Notes under the pieces: generated by a model
Database searches by the model: none
Seen by the model: only the letters and a program-made list of their open reading frames with translations
Told to the model about the DNA's origin: nothing
Shown: positions 55,101 to 63,815 of the stretch, piece after piece
Numbering within the stretch: position 1 is the first letter of the stretch
Layout: each line of letters opens with the position of its first letter
Source of the DNA: Kaistella gelatinilytica
GTDB lineage: Bacteria; Bacteroidota; Bacteroidia; Flavobacteriales; Weeksellaceae
Assembly (NCBI RefSeq): GCF_015679325.1
Contig: NZ_JADPVI010000002.1
Span: 238,798-302,797 of the forward strand
DNA: 64,000 bases
Direction of reading: 5' to 3'
Program-made: the position numbers and the translations under genes

Positions 55101-58100
55101 GTCATTGTTCCCGAACTGGTTATAGAAACCAAGCCGGAAAAATCTTTGTCTAAATTACCGCAAGCATCTGTTGTAGAAACTACTACATCACTCATGCCAT
55201 CATTTAGAGCTGTAGTTGTTGGTTGCGAGGTAAACAATAATTTGGTTGCAACAACATCAATTACATTTTTGCCATTTACAGAATAGGCAGCAGAAAAAGC
55301 GGATTTACTAGAACCAGCTGCAGAAAATGTGGCATTTGCATTTTGAATAGTGAATACAAAATCATTTCCATCGGCTACGGATCCTGCAAGCGGACATTTT
55401 AAAGATAAACGTACGGATAAAGTTTTTGAAGTATTATCAGCTACTGAAAAGCTCAAAGTTGAAAACTGTATTTGAGTACCTGTTACGATACCGTCTGCAA
55501 TTTTAGTGCTTCCATCAAACAGTGCAACTGACTGTATCGCATCAGACCAAGTAGAAACTTGATTTCCGGTTCCTTGACCAATATTTAAAGCGGTGAGTAT
55601 CGAAGGTAAATTATCTGCATCGGGGGCTGAAGCTCCACCATCGCGAATTGTAAATTGCCATGCTTGAATTCCATCAGTAACCGTAGAAATTGTAGCATTA
55701 TTTACAGTTGAAGAAATTGTAGCCGGTTCCGAAACTACGGTAACAATATCCGTTGCAGAACTTGCAATGGTATTTACGGTAAAATTAATAACGTACGGAT
55801 CTTCACTTCCACTGGTATCATTATTTGGAATACTGATACTTCCTGGTATTGCAGTTCCTAAAGCAGTTCCCATAAATCTAATTACAAATGTAGTCGAAGA
55901 GCCGCCTGTAACTGGTGAGGAATAATTAGAAAATAAACTATAACCAGTTCCTGTTAGAGTTGCTGCTGTCATTGTTAGATTTTGAAGACCTAAATTTTCT
56001 ATGGTAAAAGTAACATCGGTATAGTTCCCAGCAACGGTATTGGCAAAATTGTAGGTATCTCCTGTTAAATAGGTAGTTGTTCCTTGTTTAATATTAATTT
56101 CTGCTTTCTTAAAAGGATTTCCACCTGTAAAATGATTCGAGTCCGCAGTGGTACTAATTACACCTAATGCCGTTGTCAAACCTGTTAGAGAAACCGTATT
56201 AGAAGCAAGTGGACTTCCAGTTGTCCAGGTGCTATTTGCATATCTGCCGGAAATACTATTCCCTTCAGTTCCATTAATATCGGCATCAAGATAAGTTCCA
56301 GTAAAATTGTAGGTTGCGTTAGTAATTTTATCTCCGTTCAAATTCCAGTAGCGCGAAATAAAGTTAACATCTGCATCATTATTTGGTTCTTTGTTGTCTT
56401 CTACATTTAGAGCTAAAAAAGCACCTGCGTTTATTGTTGCGCCGGTAATATTTACGGTGGCGGGTGAATATTGTGATCCATCTTGAGAAGCTACAGCATC
56501 GCCAATTGGGAAGGTATATAAACCTGTTGCGTTAACATTTTTCCTTAAAGAACCACCCCCAGTTCTATCCGCAATAATGTAATTAGAAAAAGAGGCGTTC
56601 GTAATAGAACCTGCAAGAGTGATTAGGAGTTGTTTACTACCGGTGTCCAAAATACCATTGGTTAAATCTAAAATGCCATTCACGCTTAAATCTGTTCCCA
56701 AGACTGCACCAATTTGGCCACCTTGTTTATTTAGAGTTAAATTTCCTAAAATAGTAGAACCTGTGGTAAAATTAAGATTTCCAATACTTCCAATTCCTAA
56801 TAAAGTGAGGTTAGAAGTTGTAGTTCCTTTAAAAGTACCTACACCACTGATTGCGTTTGCAACTCCAGTAGTACCGATAGTAAGAGTTTTGCTATTTAAA
56901 TCAAAAATATCACTTGCACCACTAAACGAAATAGCGTTTCCTCCTGATGGTGCAGAAACTGTGATATCATTTACTAACTGAACCGTTGTATTACCAGAAG
57001 AGGGCTGAAAAACAACATAAGGTAAATCTAATGCCGTAGTAGAGGACACAGTTTGCGTACCCGTTTTTGTAAAATAAATAGCTCTTCTGTTTCCGTTAAA
57101 AGTTCCTCCAGTACGTGTAATATTTCCTGCTATTGATAAATCTCCACCCACTGCATTTCCAAGTGATAAATTACCTGCGAGTGATAAATCTTTACCCACA
57201 AACAGCTTCCCAGATTTATTGCCACCGCCTCCATAATCCATATAAAGTGAGGATCCACTTTCAATAGTTAAATTATTGGCAAGACCTAAATTAGTAGAAA
57301 AAGCACCACCCGCTGTATTCGGATAATCTAAAACTGTATTATTAGACACTTGAACATTGTACGGAAAACCTGCGGCAGAAGTGGTACTCCATTCCAGTCC
57401 TCTTCCATACGTCCCGGTCGCATTGTATTTTAATAATGATGCATTGGAATAAATCGGCGCACTGCTCGCAGATCCACCTGAATTTATTTGAAGAATACCA
57501 TTAATAGTTGTTTTGTTTGACCCAAAATCTAAACTACTATTTAAAAAAGTGGTCACGTTTGGTCCAAGAACTAACGTTCCTGAACCTATTACTGCTTTTC
57601 CTCCATTAATGATCAGATATGCATTTGCACTGCTAGAAATAATATTTCTAATACCCCCATTTACCAGTATATTTCCAAAAGTATTATTAAGAATTAATGA
57701 TTGACCATTTAAATCTAAACTACCTGTGTTTACAATTTGCACAATATTCGCACCACTCGTCGCAGTATTAATAACAATTTTTGTTGCTGGCAAAGAACTT
57801 AATTGCACATTACCAGCTGATTTATTTACTACTAGATAGTCGAAGAAAACATCACCACCACCAGTTTTTGTTATTATTTGATTTCCAGAAGATCCAGTAA
57901 AGAATACCGCTTTGTTATTATTTAATTGACTTCCAGCAGAACCAACTATCCAGTTACCTCCTACAATGATATCGTCTCCTAAAAATAAGGTTCCATTATT
58001 GGTTACATTTCCTAAAACGGCTAATTTTCCAGTGGTTGAATTCATGCGGGAAGCTGCATCTACTGTAACACTTGCAAAACATTGTGCAACAGAAGAACCC

Positions 58101-59317
58101 ATATCTAAAGTAGTGGAGTTTGAAACTTGCACATTTGCCGGATATCCTGCTCCCGAAGTTGCTGTAGTCCATTCTACACTACGTGGCGGAGTTCCACCAG
58201 AATTATACTTTAACAAGGAGGCATCACCATAAACCGGACTTCCAGTACCGGAAAATGAATACCCTGCATCTAATTGCAAAGTACTATTGGTTCCTGTCGT
58301 TCCGATGGTTATATTTCCTGGGTTTTTTATGTCTGAAAAAGTTTGAAATAAACCGGTAACGGTTCTTGCAAAACCTAAATCTAAAGGACTGCTAGAATTT
58401 ACCGTAACATTTACCGGACCACCAGAAGTTGGCCAATAAGTTCCACTATTTGCTCCATAAGCCGTATTAAATATCAAAGTACCGTTCGAGCCATATACCA
58501 AATTGTTTGCACCAGTCGCCCAACTACTAGAATTCAATTGAAAAGAACCGTTAATTGTGGTTGCACCATTATTGGTATAAGTTACATCTGTTGCCAAAGT
58601 TCCACCAGCATTTACAGTAGTAGTAGTACCAGAATTTCTTGTTGAATAGGTTCCGCTATCCATTGTAACAACATGACCAGTTGCAATAATAGCATTGTCT
58701 GCCGAAGTTGGAACGACACCCCCAACCCAAGTTGAAGTTGATGACCAATTACCTGATGTTGTGGAAGTGATACCAGCTGAATGGGCAGTCGAAGCAAAAT
58801 CATCTAAAAATGAAGTTGCAGCACTATTATAGATAGAAATTACAATTGCAGAACTTGCATCGTTAACGGTTACAGTATATTGTGTAAAAGTCCCTGATGT
58901 TGCACCTGATGTTGCAGTCAATGCAGTTGTTGTACCGCTAATTGTCTTTTTAACAGTTGGCGTACCACCGCTAAACCAAAAAGTTACCGTACCACAAGTA
59001 TTTAAACTAGGAGTTGAAACATAATTAGCAGTACCACTTTTTACTTGGCAACTATAACTACCTGCGTAGTTTGTTGTTGAACGTAATAGTGAATTACCAT
59101 TTGAAGTCCATGTTCCACTTGAAAGGGTTTGACTTGCAGAGTAACCGACAGTACTAAGTCCACTTTCAAAACCTTCTGTAATCTGCGCCCAAACTCCCAC
59201 CGAGCTCAGCATAAAAACCAACAAGAAAATATATTTTTGAAAGGGGTTTGAGAAAGAATTTTGGGCAGAACATCGCGCACCAAAAAGCATACGAGAGCGT
59301 AAAGGTTTTTTCATCAT
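52169..59317 (-). CDS. Giant T9SS-secreted beta-repeat surface protein
   Basis: The 2382-residue protein starts at an ATGATG and has a long polar stretch before the signal peptide core (cleavage near VGVWAQ, residue 45). An N-terminal jelly-roll segment is followed by beta-rich repeats. Two blocks of about 255 residues are clearly related (SLLKYNSGG and SLLKYNATG; NVQVSNSTTLD and NVQVSNNTVLD). Choice-of-anchor D-like segments and a lamin-tail-like domain (about 1455-1690, IAFVAFKDINPGTKIFLTDN) come next. The shared module begins near 1705 ([43 protein letters not shown]). The tail is VQLFDATGRLLHFLKPN to TRKFIR. No enzymatic motif was found; an adhesin or gliding/biofilm matrix role is plausible. 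Confidence 0.8.
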   Translation of the reverse strand: MMKKPLRSRMLFGARCSAQNSFSNPFQKYIFLLVFMLSSVGVWAQITEGFESGLSTVGYSASQTLSSGTWTSNGNSLLRSTTNYAGSYSCQVKSGTANYVSTPSLNTCGTVTFWFSGGTPTVKKTISGTTTALTATSGATSGTFTQYTVTVNDASSAIVISIYNSAATSFLDDFASTAHSAGITSTTSGNWSSTSTWVGGVVPTSADNAIIATGHVVTMDSGTYSTRNSGTTTTVNAGGTLATDVTYTNNGATTINGSFQLNSSSWATGANNLVYGSNGTLIFNTAYGANSGTYWPTSGGPVNVTVNSSSPLDLGFARTVTGLFQTFSDIKNPGNITIGTTGTNSTLQLDAGYSFSGTGSPVYGDASLLKYNSGGTPPRSVEWTTATSGAGYPANVQVSNSTTLDMGSSVAQCFASVTVDAASRMNSTTGKLAVLGNVTNNGTLFLGDDIIVGGNWIVGSAGSQLNNNKAVFFTGSSGNQIITKTGGGDVFFDYLVVNKSAGNVQLSSLPATKIVINTATSGANIVQIVNTGSLDLNGQSLILNNTFGNILVNGGIRNIISSSANAYLIINGGKAVIGSGTLVLGPNVTTFLNSSLDFGSNKTTINGILQINSGGSASSAPIYSNASLLKYNATGTYGRGLEWSTTSAAGFPYNVQVSNNTVLDYPNTAGGAFSTNLGLANNLTIESGSSLYMDYGGGGNKSGKLFVGKDLSLAGNLSLGNAVGGDLSIAGNITRTGGTFNGNRRAIYFTKTGTQTVSSTTALDLPYVVFQPSSGNTTVQLVNDITVSAPSGGNAISFSGASDIFDLNSKTLTIGTTGVANAISGVGTFKGTTTSNLTLLGIGSIGNLNFTTGSTILGNLTLNKQGGQIGAVLGTDLSVNGILDLTNGILDTGSKQLLITLAGSITNASFSNYIIADRTGGGSLRKNVNATGLYTFPIGDAVASQDGSQYSPATVNITGATINAGAFLALNVEDNKEPNNDADVNFISRYWNLNGDKITNATYNFTGTYLDADINGTEGNSISGRYANSTWTTGSPLASNTVSLTGLTTALGVISTTADSNHFTGGNPFKKAEINIKQGTTTYLTGDTYNFANTVAGNYTDVTFTIENLGLQNLTMTAATLTGTGYSLFSNYSSPVTGGSSTTFVIRFMGTALGTAIPGSISIPNNDTSGSEDPYVINFTVNTIASSATDIVTVVSEPATISSTVNNATISTVTDGIQAWQFTIRDGGASAPDADNLPSILTALNIGQGTGNQVSTWSDAIQSVALFDGSTKIADGIVTGTQIQFSTLSFSVADNTSKTLSVRLSLKCPLAGSVADGNDFVFTIQNANATFSAAGSSKSAFSAAYSVNGKNVIDVVATKLLFTSQPTTTALNDGMSDVVVSTTDACGNLDKDFSGLVSITSSGTMTGSPVSVSASGGKATFSGLIHSAIGTGLQLTATSGAFSSLSAAFDIVTPTVLEAGDLAILAVNVNIDVPGNDEIAFVAFKDINPGTKIFLTDNGYEREFANQWGGTEGVLTITRKNSVLPKGSIMVIRTNQAAGNVTLPIQFDVYTCGVLDNSWSKTALSGGSIGGFNLNPDDDIWIMQGGNWINNTNHHSTYTGNVLYGWTESGWQTSPGGASESTKWSTLYPNSKCFSTVAPTGNGLVKFNLGTYTSITTNGQLDWISLIDNPSNWTTYANTAAYNAGGYDYFGNTTCTPITVANNTIFNGKWKGLKNVNWFDCSNWDALKVPNENINVTIDPLAPNNIVISAVAADSDLYGDIAKAKNLTIPSGKKVSILSTGDRLDIFGNLTIASGGTLDMTGTGSIVNITGDWDRSTTGTYTPGGTVSFNGNAPQIINQNIHTNVETFGNFVLNNSFDTNVSNNFITTGDLNLAAAKSLRIAPNDFVQVQNNITNSGSILIESDGNLLQKNDAGTYTGNDLTAKRDLILSSTRQQYNYLISPVLNQNLAGIYKDGSGSAVTVPVIFYHSEANNRFYNSTGAYIKGRGLALKEPLAGTAPNGFGSGTGIMNAAFVGKPTNGSFMYGIVNSNIADTNRGYNLIGNPYPSNIDLNILYSLNGGAGGDMGSTVYFWDNKANTQTTQQGNGYGGQAYAIINLPASTGIKATGDTGAGGLKIPTNFVKTGQGFMVKSKVYATNLTFNNSIRTADNGATKFFGKNAGTTSEPIDRFWLNMITPSNIASNIAIVYFAEGNNAFTEDDSRSLGGSDALYSIIQEEKIAINGRSNFVDSDIIPLGSQHFVTGNYKIELAEKEGVFNNGQHIYLKDLQTGIITDLSAGSYTFAANAGESTGRFEIIYKPETVLATETSALKEILVYRDSDRMVIKSPKTILEVQLFDATGRLLHFLKPNAKEAIQDITALASGVYLFKIKTADGGLFTRKFIR

Positions 59318-59454
59318 TTAAATTTGTGACTGTAAAGCTACAACAAATTCGGTTTCAATAGATTAAGCATACGTAACATTGCAGAAAAAATTACAAATAA
59401 ATTTTTACTTTCATACCAATCTCTTCAACCTCGTAACCCGCACCTCTCAACCCG

Positions 59455-59707
59455 CACCCCCGTCATTGCGAGGAGGCACGACGAAGCAACCCCTTTAAAC
59501 AAAAACCCTCATGTCCCACCCGCTTCCATCTCCCCGCATCTCGAAACTCGCACCCCCGTCATTGCGAGGAGGCACGACTAAGCAACCCCTCCAACCAAAA
59601 ACCCCCGTCTCCCATCCCGCTTCCATCTCCCAACTCCCCGCAACCCGCATCTCGAAACTCGAAACTCGCACCCCCGTCATCGCGAGGAGGCACGACGAAG
59701 CAACCCT
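59455..59707. repeat. Three tandem C-rich units, each with a REP-like core
   Basis: Three 39-base cores (59455-59493, 59551-59589, 59669-59707) begin CACCCCCGTCATYGCGAGG and continue with AGGCACGACKAAGCAACCC. They are spaced 96 and 118 bp apart. The DNA between also repeats (CCCGCTTCCATCTCCC, CATCTCGAAACTCG), so this is a degenerate tandem repeat of about 100 bp. GTCATTGCGAGG plus CGAAGCAA is the pattern of dispersed palindromic repeats common in Bacteroidetes. The tract is far richer in C than its surroundings. ORFs across it are artefacts of the repeat. The rest of the 500-bp gap (59318-59454) holds no gene. Confidence 0.75.
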
Positions 59708-59756
59708 TCTAACCAAATACCCCCATCATTCCGCACCCCGTACCCCACACCTCGCA

Positions 59757-59786
59757 CCCCACACCCCACACCCCACATCCCGCCCC
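59757..59786 (-). other. Potential G-quadruplex on the minus strand
   Basis: Read on the minus strand, GGGG, GGG, GGGG, GGGG and GGGG (59783-59786, 59779-59781, 59771-59774, 59764-59767, 59757-59760) are separated by 1, 4, 3 and 3 bases. This fits G3+N1-7. It ends 14 bp before the lplA -7 box, on the template strand. Confidence 0.5.
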
Positions 59787-59799
59787 ACAAATTTTTCCC

Positions 59800-59807
59800 T
59801 ATTTTTG
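59800..59807 (+). promoter_or_regulatory. Candidate -7 box for lplA
   Basis: TATTTTTG fits TAnnTTTG and ends 10 bp before the ATG at 59818, so the leader would be only a few bases. No -33 TTTG is seen because the upstream DNA is the C-rich tract. Confidence 0.45.
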
Positions 59808-59817
59808 TAAAAAAACC

Positions 59818-60801
59818 ATGCTCCTCATCACCTCCCCCTCTCATAACGCCTATTTCAACATTGCTTCTGAAGAATATTTATTGAAAAGATTTCCTTCCGA
59901 AGATATATTTCTGCTTTACGTGAATGCTCCCTCCATTATCGTAGGGAAATTCCAGAATACTTTGGCGGAAATTAACCTCGATTACGTGAAAGAGAAAGGA
60001 ATTAAGGTCGTGCGCAGAATGTCTGGTGGCGGAACCGTTTACCACGATTTGGGGAATCTTAATTTTTCTTTCCACACCCTTTTAGGCCAAAATGATTTCG
60101 GCGATTTCTCTTTTTTTACTAAACCGGTGTTGGAAATGCTCAATGAATTAGGCGTTCCTGCCGAATTAAAAGGGCGAAATGATCTGCTTGTAGACGGTAA
60201 AAAGTTCAGTGGCAATGCGAAACTCGCGCGACATGGAAAAATGATCCAGCACGGCACCATTCTGCTCGATTCCGAAATGGAAGTTTTAGATGAAGCATTA
60301 AAAGTGAATCCACTCAAATTCATTGATAAAGCGACGAAATCAAACCGCGGCAGAGTAACCAACCTCATCGAATACCTGCCAAAAGACACGACCACTGAAA
60401 AGCTGAAGGATTTATTGACCGCCCAGATCATCAAAAACAATCCCACCGCAGAAAAGTATGAATTCAGTGCCGAAGATATTTTGGGCATTGAAAAACTACA
60501 ACAGGAGAAATACGAAACCTGGGACTGGAATTTCGGATTTTCGCCCAACTACAACTTTAAGAAAGCCATTAAAATTCCGGCAGGATTTATAGAAGTCCAT
60601 CTCGATGTTGTCCAGGGTATCATAGAAAAAGCCAAGATATTTGGAGACTTTTTCGCCTCCATGCCAATCGAAGATCTGGAAGAAATGCTCCTCGGAAAAA
60701 AACATGATACAAAAGAACTTTATCAATTATTGACAAAGATCGATCTAACTCAATTTTTTGGAACAGTGACGTTGGAAGAAGTTTTGGAGGGGTTTAAATA
60801 A
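59818..60801 (+). CDS. lplA: Lipoate-protein ligase A
   Basis: The 327-residue protein has the LplA/LipB fold motif RRMSGGGTVYHDLGN at 66-80, GRNDLLVDGKKFSGNA at 119-134, and the small C-terminal accessory domain that begins near YETWDWNFGFSPNYNF. It attaches lipoate to the lysine of E2 and GcvH proteins using ATP in the cytoplasm, for scavenged lipoate. It is a housekeeping gene and the first plus-strand gene after 59 kb of minus-strand genes. No terminator was found after it. Octanoyltransferase activity is an alternative, but the length and C-terminal domain favour the ligase. Confidence 0.9.
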   Translation: MLLITSPSHNAYFNIASEEYLLKRFPSEDIFLLYVNAPSIIVGKFQNTLAEINLDYVKEKGIKVVRRMSGGGTVYHDLGNLNFSFHTLLGQNDFGDFSFFTKPVLEMLNELGVPAELKGRNDLLVDGKKFSGNAKLARHGKMIQHGTILLDSEMEVLDEALKVNPLKFIDKATKSNRGRVTNLIEYLPKDTTTEKLKDLLTAQIIKNNPTAEKYEFSAEDILGIEKLQQEKYETWDWNFGFSPNYNFKKAIKIPAGFIEVHLDVVQGIIEKAKIFGDFFASMPIEDLEEMLLGKKHDTKELYQLLTKIDLTQFFGTVTLEEVLEGFK

Positions 60802-61153
60802 GGATTGTAAGAGCCAGGATAAAAGTTAAAAGACCCAGGGAAATTACGTATTCCTAATTCTCGGGTTTTGTCGAATGAAGCATGATCCATTTAGAATTAT
60901 GAACTACTCCATTTCCGAATGTCTTTTTTGGAGACTTTATAGAATACTTTTATACTATTATTCAAAAATTAGTGCACTTTCGGTTATTATTTAAAGTGGA
61001 TAAATTATTAAAATCTCTAATTTACATCCAAACTCCTGACTTTTTTCTAACAAAATTCTTTCTTAAAATAGCTTAGCCACAATGCTTTAAAAGTTTCTTT
61101 TAAATTTTCGGAATCTTTTTTCTATTTCATAAAGCTGATCTCTAACAATGCAT
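60802..61153. other. Intergenic region, no gene seen
   Basis: About 350 bp of AT-rich DNA between lplA and the protease promoter. No ORF, hairpin terminator or repeat could be supported. Confidence 0.5.
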
Positions 61154-61161
61154 TATATTTG
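61154..61161 (+). promoter_or_regulatory. Candidate -7 box for the M4 protease gene
   Basis: TATATTTG is a perfect TAnnTTTG match 19 bp before the ATG at 61181. It lies between an upstream in-frame ATG (61148) and the chosen start, so the longer start cannot be used from this promoter. A -33 element is not clear. Confidence 0.5.
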
Positions 61162-61180
61162 CTACAAATCAAAAATATTT

Positions 61181-63736
61181 ATGAAAAGAACACTAATTTT
61201 TGTTTTAGCCTTATCTTATGCTTGCGTTTTTGCACAAGAATCGAAGGAATTGACAAAGCTAAAACAGCAAAGTAATGCTATGGTTACCATAAGTAACAGC
61301 ACTGCAAATCCGAACTTTATGAGGTTCGAAAATACAGAAGGGCTTCACTTAAAAGCAGCGAACCCAACAGGAAAAGTGAGCGAATTCTTAGCAGCTAACT
61401 TTAAAGCTTTCAACTTGAAATCTGATAAAGAAATGGTTTTCGTAGAAGAAACAACAGACAATTATGGTCTGCAGAATGTTATTTACAGACAAAGTTATAA
61501 CGGTATCCCAGTGTACGACGGTATTTTGAAATTTCATTTTAATGGAAAAGGACAATTATCATCACTGAACGGAAATACGATCTCTAATATTAAAGTAAGT
61601 ACAGTTGCCTCTATTTCTCCCGCAGAAGCAGGCGCAATTGCTGCAAATTTAGTTAAGGATCAAAACATTACGACTTCCAAAAACCCTTTGGAAATTGCAA
61701 AGAATAATCTCTTGATATTCCCAAAAAACATGGTACAGGGCGGACAAGTGGTTTCGTATCTGGCGTATGAGGTTGAAGTAACCAACAAAAGCGATGTCAG
61801 AGAATTTTTATTCATCGATGCACAGACCGGCGAACTGGTAGAACAGTTTACGGGAATTCATCCGATCGATAGAAAATTATATGAAACCAATACCAATGCT
61901 ACTAACCTAAAATGGAAGGAAGGCGACGTCTTCCCGGGAGCTTTAGATCAATGGCAGCAGAGTGAAGTGGTAACCGCTGAACACGTTTATAATTTCTTTA
62001 AAAATGCCTTTAATTATGTTTCCTACAACGGTGCAGACCGCAGTATGGTGACGGTGAACAATGATCCTGGTATTTCCTGCCCTAATGCAAACTGGAACGG
62101 TTCTACAGCCAATTACTGTACCGGAGTTGCCGCAGATGATGTAGTAGCACACGAATGGGGACACGCCTACACCGAATATACAAGTGGTCTGATTTACCAG
62201 TACCAGTCTGGTGCTTTAAATGAATCTTATTCTGATGTTTGGGGTGAAACAATTGACCTTTTAAACGGATATTTCGACGATGGTGAAAATTTAGCGGTTC
62301 GTACAACAACCAACTGTTCAGAAAGTATTCGCTGGAAAATGGGAGAAAAAGCAACCGCGTTTGGTGCTCCAATTCGCGATATGTGGAATCCTAAGTGTAA
62401 CAGCAATCCTGCAAGTGTTATAGATACTTCTTACTATTGTGGTACAGGAGATTCTGGCGGTGTACACCGGAATTCTGGCGTAACGAATCACTTATATGCT
62501 TTACTGGTAGATGGTGGAACTTTTAACGGATATACCATTAATGGAATTGGTTTTGTGAAAGCTGCACACTTGTGGTGGAGAGCTCAAAAAAACTATTTAA
62601 CACCAACCAGTGATTTCGCTGTTTTCGCAGATGCTTTAGAAGCTTCAGCAAATGACCTGATTGGCATTAATTTGCAGGGAATTTCAACAACGCTTATTCC
62701 TGCGGGATTAAGTGGACAATCCTGGGCAGCAAGCGACATTCAAAATTTGAAGAATGCCATCCTTGCTGTACAGTTAAGAACTTCTCCTAATACGCAGTGT
62801 AACTATGTTCCAATCTTAAAAGCAACTCCGGATCTTTGCGCAACTGCCATTTCAGGTGCTTTGTTCAGTGAAAACTGGGAAAATGGATTAGGTAACTGGA
62901 CGGTTAACAACATTCCAACAAATCCTTCCTCCTGGGAAAATAGAGATTGGATCATTAAATCGAATTTACCAAAAGGCCGAACCGGGAAAGCCATCTTCGG
63001 CGCAGATCCGGTTAATGGAAACTGTACGACCAGTATGCAAAATGGTATTTTACGTTTAGAAAGTCCACTGATCACCTTCCCAACTTTTACGACGGGAATT
63101 TACCAGATGGCATTTAATCACTATGTGGCTACTGAAGCGAAATGGGACGGTGGAAACATTAAGTACAGCCTGAATGGTGGTGCCTGGACTTTGCTTCCAA
63201 AAACTGCTTTCACTCAAAATGCTTACAACAGCACTTTAGATGGTACGACACAAAGCGACAACCCACTGAAAGGACAAGCTGCATTTACCGGTACTGATGG
63301 CGGTTCACTTGGCGGAAGTTGGGGACAAAGTGTTATCGATCTGTCAAAAATTGGCGTGGTTTCAGCATCGAACATCAAGTTCAGATTTGAAGTAGGAACC
63401 GATGGCTGCAACGGGATCGATGGTTGGTATTTAGACGAGATCTACGTTTACAACTGTGATAACCCATTATTGGCTGTTGAAAATCTATCCATGAACAATG
63501 CAGTGCAGGTATTCCCTAATCCGACTTCAGGGATACTGACGATCCAGAATAACAAACAGTTAAAATTGAACAATGCACAGATCTATGCTGCAACCGGTCA
63601 ATTAATTAAAAGTTTCAACCTGGATAAAACAGCTAAGAGTTCAACGATCGATATCAGTGCTTTTGCAAAAGGAACTTACATTATCAAAGTAAATTCTGAT
63701 ACAGAAAGTACGAGTGTAAAAGTGATCAAAAAATAA
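61181..63736 (+). CDS. Secreted M4-family (thermolysin-like) metalloprotease with T9SS tail
   Basis: The start is set at 61181 (851 residues), because it gives a clean signal peptide (MKRTLIFVLALSYACVFAQ) and sits just after a promoter box. An FTP-type propeptide domain (about 55-110) and PepSY-like region are followed by the catalytic domain. Zinc ligands are in HEWGH (324-328), with the third ligand E348 in LNESYSDVWGE, and a catalytic-type histidine in GVHRNSGVTNH. A jelly-roll/MAM-like domain (about 570-760) comes next. The classical T9SS type A tail has VFPNPTSG and ends VKVIKK. It is an extracellular endopeptidase made as a zymogen. Unlike the array proteins, it carries the PNP motif. 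Confidence 0.9.
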   Translation: MKRTLIFVLALSYACVFAQESKELTKLKQQSNAMVTISNSTANPNFMRFENTEGLHLKAANPTGKVSEFLAANFKAFNLKSDKEMVFVEETTDNYGLQNVIYRQSYNGIPVYDGILKFHFNGKGQLSSLNGNTISNIKVSTVASISPAEAGAIAANLVKDQNITTSKNPLEIAKNNLLIFPKNMVQGGQVVSYLAYEVEVTNKSDVREFLFIDAQTGELVEQFTGIHPIDRKLYETNTNATNLKWKEGDVFPGALDQWQQSEVVTAEHVYNFFKNAFNYVSYNGADRSMVTVNNDPGISCPNANWNGSTANYCTGVAADDVVAHEWGHAYTEYTSGLIYQYQSGALNESYSDVWGETIDLLNGYFDDGENLAVRTTTNCSESIRWKMGEKATAFGAPIRDMWNPKCNSNPASVIDTSYYCGTGDSGGVHRNSGVTNHLYALLVDGGTFNGYTINGIGFVKAAHLWWRAQKNYLTPTSDFAVFADALEASANDLIGINLQGISTTLIPAGLSGQSWAASDIQNLKNAILAVQLRTSPNTQCNYVPILKATPDLCATAISGALFSENWENGLGNWTVNNIPTNPSSWENRDWIIKSNLPKGRTGKAIFGADPVNGNCTTSMQNGILRLESPLITFPTFTTGIYQMAFNHYVATEAKWDGGNIKYSLNGGAWTLLPKTAFTQNAYNSTLDGTTQSDNPLKGQAAFTGTDGGSLGGSWGQSVIDLSKIGVVSASNIKFRFEVGTDGCNGIDGWYLDEIYVYNCDNPLLAVENLSMNNAVQVFPNPTSGILTIQNNKQLKLNNAQIYAATGQLIKSFNLDKTAKSSTIDISAFAKGTYIIKVNSDTESTSVKVIKK

Positions 63737-63779
63737 TAACTGAATGTCGTTTTAGACGTAACATGAAATTATTAATAAC

Positions 63780-63812
63780 AATCCGGAAGATTTACCTCTT
63801 CCGGATTTTTTT
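63780..63812 (+). terminator. Rho-independent terminator after the M4 protease gene
   Basis: AATCCGGAAGA (63780-63790) pairs perfectly with TCTTCCGGATT (63797-63807), and the second arm runs directly into further T residues. It lies about 43 bp past the stop. Confidence 0.88.
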
Positions 63813-63815
63813 ATG

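Noticed and set aside
59511-59810. 99-residue plus-strand ORF in the C-rich repeat
   Set aside because: It is the translation of the tandem repeat (PSLRGGTTKQ-type peptides are typical of REP-like DNA), has no protein-like features and overlaps the lplA promoter.
60039-60548. 169-residue minus-strand ORF
   Set aside because: It is fully antisense to lplA, whose motifs are intact; composition is that of a shadow frame.
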